A stretch of 64,000 bases of DNA from Asterias rubens (taxonomy: Eukaryota; Echinodermata; Asteroidea; Forcipulatida; Asteriidae), in NCBI RefSeq assembly GCF_902459465.1, contig NC_047067.1, forward strand, positions 19,405,680-19,469,679, given 5' to 3'. Shown here piece by piece: positions 30,270 through 41,000 of this stretch. The notes beneath the pieces were generated by a model. The model was not told the origin of the DNA, did no database searches, and saw only the letters and a program-made list of their open reading frames with translations. Positions within the stretch are counted from its first letter, which is position 1, and each line of letters opens with the position of its first letter. The translations under genes were made by a program, and so were the position numbers.

Positions 30270-30436
30270 AGGGTTCGATTTTACAAAGAGTTAGGACTCG
30301 TCTTATCTCGAGTTAGGATGAGTTACTCGTCCTTACTTAGGATTTATCTTAAGGTATGCATGCTTCATTGCAGGGTTGGGACTCATCCTAAGTCCTAAGA
30401 TAAGTGTTAAGTTAGGAAGAGTTTTGTAAAATTATT
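30270..30436. mobile_element. Inverted-repeat element, family G (TTTTACAAAGAGTTAGGA)
   Basis: The ends are ATTTTACAAAGAGTTAGGACTCG and TTAGGAAGAGTTTTGTAAAAT, with internal GAGTTAGGATGAGTTACTCG and its complement. Diverged relatives lie at 37722-37815, 59028-59207 and 62037-62570. Confidence 0.75.
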
Positions 30437-30534
30437 TTGAGGTGTGGCCATGGCGGAAACAACACCCCTTACAAATATTCTGCCTTTTCATTGGTTTAGA
30501 GCGCGTCACATGATATGTCTTAGGTTTACTAGAA

Positions 30535-30610
30535 ACGGCGGCCGTGTGATAGTGCATCGTTTGCCGTGTGGTAGTCCGACGACTATCACACGGCGTGCAG
30601 TACCCAGACG
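30535..30610. repeat. Palindrome GCCGTGTGATAGT...ACTATCACACGGC
   Basis: The arms GGCCGTGTGATAGTGC and GACTATCACACGGCG flank a centre GTGTGGTAGTCCGACGACTA. A short foldback. Confidence 0.7.
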
Positions 30611-30912
30611 CCGTCTTTTTACCCACCTCAAACCCAATCAGTTGTACATCAACGCGCGTACGAACGTTACGTGTAAGAAGATGATAAAACAAAAAATATT
30701 AATTGGGAGTCGTAGTTTTAACCATAGCACTCGAAGCAGTCAATATTTGTATACTTTGTAACCATTAGGTTTGTGTAAACCTGATCATACATCCACCAAA
30801 GCCAAGCAGTGCAACCCCATAATGTCCACCGTTTCCATAGTCCCAAGAGCCTGTTCCATGTTTGCATGTACAAAGTGTTGAGGGGAACCATGGGCACTGC
30901 AGTGATAGACAC

Positions 30913-31345
30913 TACAGGGTGTCTAAAAAAAAACCACTATACACTTTTAAAATGGCTTCCGCATAAAAATAATGTGATTCTGGGGGGAAATGTTTAGATG
31001 TATGGATAGCTTATGGACTCAACTTTCATATAACACCAACAAGTACAAAAAACATCATGGTTGGGTGAGCACTGCTCACTTTTGTGAAGGGTTTGGAAAT
31101 TAGGTTGCGCAGTAATTAGCCTTCCAATCTGGAATTAAGTACTTCAGAGTTTACAAAATTCACTCCAAGATGTCGGCTACTTTATTTCTTCAGTGAGTGC
31201 TCACCCAAACATGAATTATTTTCAGACTTGTTGGTGTCATACTAAAGTTCAATCCATAAGCTGCCGATACATATAAACCTTTTCCCACAGAATCATATGT
31301 TTTTAATTCGGCAGCCATCTCAAAAGTGTATTTGAGACACACGGT
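30913..31345. mobile_element. Mariner-like foldback or MITE
   Basis: It starts ACAGGGTGTCTAAAAAAAAACC and TACACTTTTAAAATGGCTTCC; it ends GCAGCCATCTCAAAAGTGTATTTGAGACAC. The arms continue (GATAGCTTATGGACTCAACTTT against its complement near 31245, GTTGGGTGAGCAC against GTGCTCACCCAAAC). The termini resemble mariner-type ends; no transposase is present. Confidence 0.65.
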
Positions 31346-32151
31346 ATATCGAAAACGCTGTAGGCAGTAGTGTTGTATACCGTTGTAATCGACGGTTGAC
31401 CTATAGGCTTCCAAACGAGTAGTTTGAGTGAGCACGTCACTGCGCATGTTCGTTGCTGGTCAGAAGTCGACTATGCGCACTCGAACTTGCTCTATTCACG
31501 GTAGCACCACAGCGCCCTCTTTCAACTTCACAAATAATGGCAATCATGACAGCACAGCTTAAACCATATAAACTTCACAATATTATCAGAAACTGCACCG
31601 AACAAGTATAGGGTAATATCTTACAGGGGCACGTGTTTTGTTTTTGTTTTTCTAGAGGTGGGGAGGGGACTTTTTTGGCAATAAAGATGTTTTAATCGTT
31701 TATAACCAAGACTTTCTTAGTGCTCTTCTTTTGTCATAATTATACAAATTGTTAAAAAGATAACCTGATGCGAGTGTTAAAACAAATAGACTGTCTGCGA
31801 GTAAAATGAAAACAACTAAGCACGTTGAAATTATCACTTTAAAGCTTACAGACTGCCTCCTTTTTCCCGGGGTAATTTTGATTTCAGAAGTCCAGATTTC
31901 AAATCGGGGAAAGGGTGGGGCACCCGGGTGGATATTAGTTAAGGGTGGGGGCACGGTCCCCCGATGGACCTCTAGAGGGCGTGCCGGTAAGGTAATAAAA
32001 CTAGGTCACTCTGGTGTACCTGTATTTAACTGGATACTTAAAGCTGCCAAATTGAAACACCACAATGACTAAACCAAAGCTAGTGTTAATAACGTGCTTG
32101 AATACTCATCCATTTCTTCACTGCTACGTGGTGCTGCTGGCTGCTAGAGAG

Positions 32152-32164
32152 AGAGAGAGAGGGA
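32152..32164. repeat. (GA)n microsatellite
   Basis: AGAGAGAGAGAGAG run between two featureless stretches. Confidence 0.8.
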
Positions 32165-32518
32165 AAAGATACAGCCGGCCTTTACGTAGTGTAGGCCCAA
32201 CGGTCATGGTTGAAAAAACTTTGACGATGTTTTCAAAGGAATACTACAATATGATTTAAATATCAAAGGAACCCAGAGCTACTAAATTCCCTTAGTTTTA
32301 CCACTGATGGGAAAGGAAAGCCTTCAAGTAGAAGCTAAATGTCTTGAACAACATAACGAATTACATTCTTTATAATCGGACGCTGATTTCATGAACTGTT
32401 ATGAGGTTTCAAACACGAAATGACAACCAATTGCAAACACGGTTTCATGCACTCATTGTCACTCGCTACCATACTTGTTATTAAGGAGTGTGGGCGGGTA
32501 CAATAACCCCCCCCCCCG

Positions 32519-32830
32519 TGTCGTGGCTTAGCGGATAAGAACACCAGGCTCAAGTTCTGACGCGTTTCTGATTGGCAGAGTATTGGTTCGAGTCCCGGTC
32601 GGACACTTGTGTCATTGATCAAGACACTTGTGTCCTTGATCAAGACACTTAACCAGTTTAATAGCTGCGTCCTTCGGATGGGACGTAAAGCCGTAGGTCC
32701 CGTGTGTTGTGTTTAAAGCACGTGTAAGAGTGCACTTATCGTTAAGAGAAGGTGCTCGCCCGCGGTGTTCCTAGTTTGATCGGCAGCATTTCTGCGCCAC
32801 AGCACCTTGTAAACCATTACATGCCTCTGT
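32519..32830 (+). mobile_element. tRNA-derived SINE, near-complete
   Basis: A box TCGTGGCTTAGCGGATAAGA, B box GGTTCGAGTCCCGG, then TGATCAAGACACTTGTG (duplicated as GTGTCATTGATCAAGACACTT), GGATGGGACGTAAAGCCGTAGG and a tail with CACAGCACCTTGTAAACC. Fragments of the same body are at 7920-8060, 25506-25725 and 35838-35940. Confidence 0.75.
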
Positions 32831-33219
32831 AAAATAATTGATATATTTAAAAAGGATAGCTCAACAAATCTTGCAGACAAAAATATTGAGCGCTTTAATA
32901 CACCTCTGCTTGGGAGTGATAAAGCATAGGCCTACATGTATTGTGTACCACTGCGATATTACATCTGTATACTCTGTAGTCGGCTGCCTCAAAGATGCCT
33001 GCAAACAAATAAATGGTGCGACAAAGCGGTTACTTGGGAAATCCCCCGACACCATTCTCAATGCGGGTCCATTCTCTTTTTGACATTGTTGCTCACTGCC
33101 ATCCGACATTTCGCTCGCTCGGTTTCCACTTCATCCACATCCACATCACACTCTAATACATTCAAACACAAGGTTTGGCATGATGCCTAATCACCAGAGA
33201 AATGAAATAACCAAACATG

Positions 33220-33420
33220 GATGAGAGACACATCAAAGGGACTCGAACCCAAGACACTCCGGGCAGATGCTCTACCGACCTTAGAGAGTATACCTCTGTC
33301 TCATAGCCCAGTTGAAGGGACTCGAACCCAAGACACTCCGGGTAGGTGCTCTACCGACCTTAGAGAGTATACCTCTGTGCATCACAGCCCAGTTGGTAGA
33401 GCCCGGATTGTCAGTGGTCT
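33220..33420. repeat. 86-bp tandem duplication with tRNA-like B box
   Basis: AAGGGACTCGAACCCAAGACACTCCGGG...GAGAGTATACCTCTGT occurs at 33236 and 33315. The GGACTCGAACCC stretch is a minus-strand B box, so the unit derives from a tRNA-like sequence. Confidence 0.7.
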
Positions 33421-34136
33421 TGGGTTCCCTTATGAGGACCATTTGATTTCTCTCTCATCACATGTTTGGTTACTCCAATACATTATCATAATATGCATTC
33501 CTTACACAAAGAGCTATTGCGTAATGCGAGTTCACACAGTCGGGTTTTAAGCGGGCTTAATCTTCAAGACTTTTTGTTAAATTTCGTAATTTGACCTGAA
33601 AAGTTGCTAAAATCGTCAGCAAAGTGACACACAATCTTTATGCAAAGCAATAAGTGTATTGTTTCTTTCATTATTCCCTTGCAATTTCGCTGACCAATTG
33701 AGCCAACATTTTCAAAGGTTTGTTATTTTGATGCATAAATTTGGATACACCAAGTGAGGATACTGGTCTTTGATAGTTACACAAGGTGTACAATGCCTTT
33801 TGATACCACAAGAAGCGCCGCTATACCTTAACAAAGTGATGGATACAGAGCAATATACATAAACAGCAGAAAAAAACCGTTGGTGAAACGACCTAAGCCG
33901 AGGCCTAAGTCGTTTAAAAAAAATATTACCGAAAGTCTACACTGCTATTTTATATCACATTAAGCACTCGTAAAAAAAGTTATTGATAGTGCAGAGAAAA
34001 ATACATAATATACACCAGCAAAATGTTGGCGAAGGGAACTATAAAGCAGTGGGCCCAAGTCTTTTTAAAAAACAAATATAGTTTAGTTGTGCATAATAAC
34101 AGATGCAGAATAAACGACGATGGCACACAAATGTCT

Positions 34137-34509
34137 TATAAAGACAGTGGACACTATTGGTAATTGTCAAAGACCAGTCTTCTTACTTGATGTATCTCAA
34201 CATCAATAACAAACCTGCGAAAATTTGAGCTCAATTGGTCATTGAGTTGCGAGATATGAATGAAATAAAAACACCCTTGTCACCCATACGAAGTTGTGTC
34301 CTTTCAGATGCTTGATTTCGAGACCTCAAATTCTAAACTTGAGGTCTCGAAATCAAATACGTGGAAAATAACTTCTTTCTCGAAAACTACGTCACTTCAG
34401 AGGGAGCCGTTTCTCACAATGTTTTATACTATTAACTTCTCCCCATTACTCGTTACCAAGTGATGTTTTATGCTGATAGTTATTTTGAGATAGTGTCCAC
34501 TGCCTTTAA
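34137..34509 (+). mobile_element. MITE-P family copy 3' of neurotrophin B
   Basis: From AAAGACAGTGGACACTATTGG to AGTGTCCACTGCCTTTAA, with the central inverted pair GAGACCTCAAATTCTAAACTTGAGGTCTC. It ends 200 bp from the stop codon of neurotrophin B and may supply part of its 3' untranslated region. Confidence 0.85.
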
Positions 34510-34709
34510 AAGGAACAGGCCAAAACCCAAGCTAAAACCAACAACCCAGATTAGAATACGAAGACATTGCTCCAAGGTCGTGAGGTAAATTGTTCCAGAC
34601 TCTGAAGCAAAATAATGTATATCCTAAAAAAACGTATGTACAACATCTTCGTCCCCATTTGACAAAAAATGCTTTCGTTTTTCTTTTACACAATCGTGAA
34701 GTTTGAAAA

Positions 34710-35042
34710 CTAATGAGGGAAAATCGCCGGGGAGACACTAACTGCGCATGAGCAGCAAGTTTTGAGTGCAATGAAACGCCACTCGTATTTGACAATGTCC
34801 AAGGGGCGAGCCCAGGCTATCACCCAAGAATAAACAGGTTTGCAGCTGGACGTCATGTCAGATGTGTTCTGGAAACCGAAACAAATGCCGTCCTCCTCTA
34901 GACACTTTGTCTCCCAGAACCACTGCCGAGCTCCGACTATAACCTCCTGATTTTCTAAAGTGGTGGCGCTTTCCATTTGGACCCACTCGCTGTTTGCAGG
35001 GCACGCTCTGAGAGTCTCTTCCGATGAAGAGTCAGTAGATTT
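34710..35042 (-). CDS. Neurotrophin B exon 4: complete cystine-knot domain
   Basis: 111 codons with stop TAG at 34710-34712. The acceptor is TTATTGACAG before AAA TCT ACT, phase 0. It reads RACPANSEWVQMESATTLEN, then QWFWETKC, GICFGF, SSCKPVYSW and EWRFIALKTCCSCAV. The whole domain lies in one exon, unlike gene A, where an intron falls after the residue matching Glu154. Confidence 0.9.
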   Translation of the reverse strand, partial: KSTDSSSEETLRACPANSEWVQMESATTLENQEVIVGARQWFWETKCLEEDGICFGFQNTSDMTSSCKPVYSWVIAWARPLDIVKYEWRFIALKTCCSCAVSVSPAIFPH

Positions 35043-38000
35043 CTGTCAATAAATGAAAATAATATTGTATATTCATCTTCAGTAATAGGACTATTCTACG
35101 AAGCTGAAGAAGGGAGCAACACGACAACAAGCAAATGAGATTAGGACGCTCATGCTGGACCAGGATTAGACTTGACTCAAGTCCAAATCCCGTGCTACCG
35201 CCAGAACACTATTATTTGGTGATGCTCTGCATGCTTCTCCCATCCTGTTCCGTACTGGGACCACATTTTGACGGCGAGCGCGCACTGTACGACTTGTTTG
35301 CTAGAAAGTGCGATATACTTGGGGACCTCTCACACGAGAACGGGGCTTGAATCAAGTCTAGACCAAGTATGTGGAAGGCGACCATTATCAGAGGTTCCTG
35401 AGATGGCTTCGGCTGAAGACATCCTCTCGCTCAACTACTACTACTACTACTACTATGTTCAAATTGCATCGAGTATTAAGAATAAACCCTTATAACCGAT
35501 GTGTGTAAAAGCTACTCGATACTTTCCTGAGTGCTGTGTGAAAACAAAATAACAAGCATATTACAACTCGGGTGGGATTTGAACCCACGAATGTCTTACC
35601 AACTAGACTACCGAGATTGCCCGGTAGCTATCCTATGCGGGTACCGCAATATTATAATCATTAGCAATTACATTTCTGGTAATGATACTAAAGGGTGTCC
35701 ACAGTCACCGTATCTCGTGAGGAATGCCCCGGGGAAGCTTGTAAACAAGCGGCTTGTTTATTGTGAACCAGAAATACCAGGGTTAACCCCTATACAATAA
35801 AGTGTTTCTGGAGTTGTTTATATGCACAGACAACCCATGTAGCACACGGCACCTACGGCTTAATGTCCCATCCGAAGGACAACAAATCACGGTTAAAGGT
35901 ATCTTGCTCAAGTGCCACGACCGGAACTCGACTACTCAAACTGGTGATGTTAATCGCTTGGACGAGACATGCATCATTACGAGTCAGACTGACATCATAT
36001 AAAGGAAGTATTTTACTTTTTTGTTAATTTTGGTTTTTACCCATACACCGATGTGTGTTAGCACTGTATACTCAGTACATTCCCGAGTCCTGTGAAAAAA
36101 TATCACGGGCATGTTACTCGGGTGGGATTCGAACCCACGACCCTTGCAATTCTAGAGCAGTGTCTTACCAACTAGACTACCGAGGTTGCCCGGCAGCTAG
36201 AGGCAGTTCGAATCCTATGTTTTGGCAGCGGGTACCGCAACGATATAATAGATGTTAAATTTGCATCGGGGATAAAGAATATTAATTTTGGTTTTTACCC
36301 ATACACCGATGTGTGTTAGCACTGTATACTCAGTACATTCCCGAGTCCTGTGAAAAAAATATCACGGGCATGTTACTCGGGTGGGATTCGAACCCACGAC
36401 CCTTGCAATTCTAGAGCAGTGTCTTACCAACTAGACTACCGAGGTTGCCCGGCAGCTAGAGGCAGTTCGAATCCTATGTTTTGGCAGCGGGTACCGCAAC
36501 GATATAATAGATGTTAAATTTGCATCGGGGATAAAGAATATTAATTTTGGTTTTTACCCATACACCGATGTGTGTTAGCACTGTATACTCAGTACATTCC
36601 CGAGTCCTGTGAAAGAATATCACGGGCATGTTACTCGGGTGGGATTCGAACCCACGACCCTTGCAATTCTAGAGCAGTGTCTTACCAACTAGACTACCGA
36701 GGTTGCCCGGCAGTTAGAGGCAGTTCGAATCCTATGTTTTGGCAGCGGGTACCGCAACGATATAATAGATGTTAAATTTGCATCGGGGATAAAGAATATT
36801 AATTTTGGTTTTTACCCATACACCGATGTGTATGGGTAAAAACCAAAATTAATATTCTTTATCCCCGATGCAAATTTAACATCTATTATACTTTTTTGTT
36901 GTCTTCTTAAACCAGAATCGACCTAAACTAAAAACACTTCTCCAAGAACATGGCCCTCTGTTGGTCCCGCAGCTGCCCATGACAAGATTGAAGTCAGCCC
37001 AATACACCAATACGTATAAACAACGCGTTTCTTGGTTGGGCACTGAACAAATTTATCTGAAAAGTCTCAATTTGTAATCCTTTTCACAATGCTAAAAGAT
37101 TATTTGCAAACTTCTCTATGCTTAAATGTGGCTGGAGGCGGCATGATAGTGTTCAACACCAAACGATCATGCATATTACATTTCAATTCATATTCACCTG
37201 TTTACAGTTTTCCCTTTGAGGGACGTGTGTATAACTGTAAGAGATGCAAGCCTAAGGCCGCGGTCTTACCTTATCAAATGGTAGGTCGAACGAACGTTTT
37301 TCTCTTGACGGCTGCGACATACGCATCGCTGGCATATGGAAAGGTTTTGTCGACGAAAATGAGATACGTTGTTTGTTTGCGCCCTCCATCGACGGCATTT
37401 CGAGGATATCGTAGAGAGTTGGCACATCTGGCGGCAGAGGGCGCAATTTGGCCGGTAGTGTAAGGCTGTCGAGAAAGAGCTGCACAGGATCAGGATCGTT
37501 GACTGGACGAGTCTGAAGAACCAAAAACAAAATGGATTGATAATACAATGTTATAAAGTAGGTTTTCAAACTTGTGCAGCTTTCGTCTGAAGACCATTAG
37601 ATCATAGTGACCGAAACGTCAAGTTGTTCTTACACAGACACATAACCACCCGGTATCTAAAAGAGCATCATGGTGTTTACCGCACCCAGTCACCAAAAAT
37701 GTGTGTGAAGTTGGCATCAGTGATCTCGAGTTAGGACGAGTTACTCCTCCTACTTTAGGATGTGTTCAAGAGTCCTAAGATTAATCCTAAGTTAGGAAGA
37801 GTTTCTAAGATCGACGTGTTTTATACACCGCTGTTTAAAACACATTAATATAAAATATTCGTTTCTCAACATGTTAAACATTGCTGTTGTCCTTCGTACC
37901 CCTTGTTTACCCAAAAATTGTTGAAGTAATTACCAAAATACTCCTTTTAAGTTTGAGCTTACCTGTTTGTTATGTTCCAGGATTTCTTCAAAGTAGTCTG

Positions 38001-41000
38001 AAGATGTGTACCTCGCGCCAACTAATGCAGCTGTAAACATAAACAAATAATACATCTTTAAATCTTAAACATGTTTAGTAGTGGTTGTTGTTCATACACT
38101 TAAAAAGGGAACCAATGTGCGGTGAAGAGGTTTTCAACTAGTGGTTTAAACTCAACGAGTCCTGGTTCTTGATAATTTTACCGAGACGAAGTCGAGGTAA
38201 ATTATCAAGAAATTTGATTTAATGCGTATGTTGAGATACACCAAGTGAGAAGACTGGTCCTTGACAAGATGGCCACCTAGAGAGGCTATGAACTCTTTTA
38301 ATTCTTCTTCTTCTTTTTGGATTAACGATTACTGAGAATCTGATAAACAAACACAGCAAATCCACTTTTAAATTGATAACATTGATATGATCTAATGTAC
38401 GTATTTATGGATAAACAATGTAAGCCGAAGGGCCAGCAGAGATAGGTATATACTTTTGAAAGTCTGTGGATGTTTAAGACAGCACTACCTTTTTGTTTTT
38501 GTGTAGCATCTAAAACGGAAAAGACTTTTAAAAACAAAAACATGTGAAGACTTTCTGAAGTTAAGGAGATTAGTTCAATGAACGCGGAGGCGGGAAACTG
38601 AAGGCCGGAACTTGGAGTAAGTGTGAAGTGTGTTCTTATTGAGGTAGTCGCAGTGAGAGTGTCCAGTAATCTCGAGAAAATGCTCCTTGCATACTGATTC
38701 AAAATATCTGGTTGTTTTTTAAGGTATATCTTTGTTTTTGTTTTTAACCAATCGATTGTTTTCAATAGTGCGTGCGCTGGCGGTTAGCAACTTCTCAATT
38801 CAGCATTTTGTTTAAGCTATTCTGCATATGAATTTAGTTACAATTCCATTTCTCATGACTTATATAAGAGAATACGCATAAGAAACATGATTTTATGTTT
38901 TGGTGGCCAGGGTATGGTTGTTTACCCGCTAGATGTTTGACATCATAAACTGGTCCGCTGTCTGAAAGGGGAAAGAGATGTCACCGAAATGTATTTCGTG
39001 GTTAAGTCTACGCAGGATTGGTAATTGGAATATACAAACTTGGAAACGTTTCTGCCAGTAACGTTTATGAATATTAAGTTTAGGGAATAACAACATTATG
39101 GTGCAGTCACCGGAGTGTGGGTTCGAATCCCGGTCGTGACACCTGTGTCATTGAGCAAGATACTTTACTTTTGCTTCTCTTCACCAAGGGGTATAAGTGG
39201 GTACCTTTGAGGGAAGAGGTTGATATTGTGTATGAAAAGCCACAAGCGCCTTACAGGCAGCTCAGGGCTGTATACTCCCAAGGGAGTTCGAGAAACATTT
39301 AAGGAGACTTTAACATTGGCCCTATGACCAGGGAACTAATGTTTTGGTTTTTTACCAAGTAAGTTTGTTGTCATTTATTTTAGGAGTGGTACCAAACGTA
39401 TACCTTACAATTAAAGATGTTTAAAGTTGTGAAAACAATTGGTAGAGCTGACAAAATGGTAAAAGTCATAAAAAATCCAGAATTCGCAAACACACATGTT
39501 TAATGGATTTTACAAAATTGTTTCGAATACTAATGGTTTTATGCTGCAATCCCCAATGGAGTTGACTAAACTGCAAGGTACACATAATTCAACAAAACAA
39601 ATTCATAACTTGAAGCTGATTTTTCAAGATTACATCCACATCAATGAAAACGAAAAAAGTACAAACAAAACAATCCTTCGGGCAAACATTGTTGAAAGGA
39701 CACACCAGGGGACGTTGCATCTATACAAACAGACTCCTCATGTATTTAAGATTATTCTAAAATAACAACTTGGAGTTGAAAACAATACACTTCTTCTGTA
39801 TTTAGTGAATCTTGAACCAATCTTAACAATGATTGTAACACACGACACGTGCAGCGTTAAGTGTCTACTGACAGTGTATTCACAGTAACAATAACATCAC
39901 AAAAGGTGTGACGCATCTGCTGTATATAAGAAGTGTGGAATCGAATAGGCTCTGTCCTGAATTCTTAAGATTTCTAGTTTTATGCATATATTCTACCCCC
40001 CCCCACACACACACACCAGTTTCCTGTAGCCTTTTTGTAGCCGTTTTCTTTTAAAATAGTCTTTGAAATAAAACAAAGAAAAACATACTGGAGCGGGACT
40101 TGAACCACGACCTCCGGTTTACCAGCGCTCTACCAACTGAGCTATCTGCCTTATGTTCGCGGTTAAAATCTCTGTTCTGGGGTGCCAGTCAGAAGACGTA
40201 ACAACCGTTAGTTGCCTAAACAGCCATGGATCACACCCGATTTTACGATGCGGGGATGCGACTGTTAAAGGCAGTGGACACTATTGGTAATTGCTCAACA
40301 TAATTATTATCATAAAACCTGTCTTGGTGACGAGTAATGGTGAGAGGTTGATGGTATAAAACATTGTGCGAAACGGCTCCCTCTGAAGTGCTATAAAAGT
40401 AATTTTCCACTAATTTGATTTCGATACCTCAGATTTAGAGGTCTCGAAATCAACCATCTAAACGCACACAACTTCGTGTGACAAGGGTGTTTTTTCTTTC
40501 ATTATTATCTCGCAACTTAAACGACCAATTGAGCTCAAATTTTCACAGGTTTGTTATTTTATGCATATGTTGAGATATACTAAAGTGAGAAGACTGGTCT
40601 TTGACAATTACCAATAGTGTCCAGTGTCTTTAATACCAGACAGTGACACGGTTCCAAAATACACACTGATCTGCCATTTTGCATTCACAAAGTTCTTTTC
40701 GGTTACACAACTTGTCAAAAGAGAGGTTAAACGACCTTTCTCATGCTGTCTCCACCTTAGTAATGTTCCTTGTATTCAACAACAATAATTAATGCTAAAT
40801 AATCATTTTGCAAAAAAGGAACCAGCTTGTGTGTTCTTCCAGCCTCGGTTTGGTTACAATAATATTAATGCAAAAATTTAACATGGCTGCACCATAATAG
40901 AGGTATGTTACATGATGTCGTCACCGATAATTTCTTGTCATTATTGTCTTTCCACCATAGAGACCTTCACATCTTGTGGAAAATATCGACAGTTTTGAAG

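Noticed and set aside
36100..36720. Tandem tRNA genes with GGTTCGAATCC boxes
   Set aside because: No anticodon stem can be formed; it is part of the 258-bp repeat.
37089..37463. 124-codon plus-strand frame
   Set aside because: Antisense of the neurotrophin B propeptide exon, which has conserved homology to gene A and proper splice sites.
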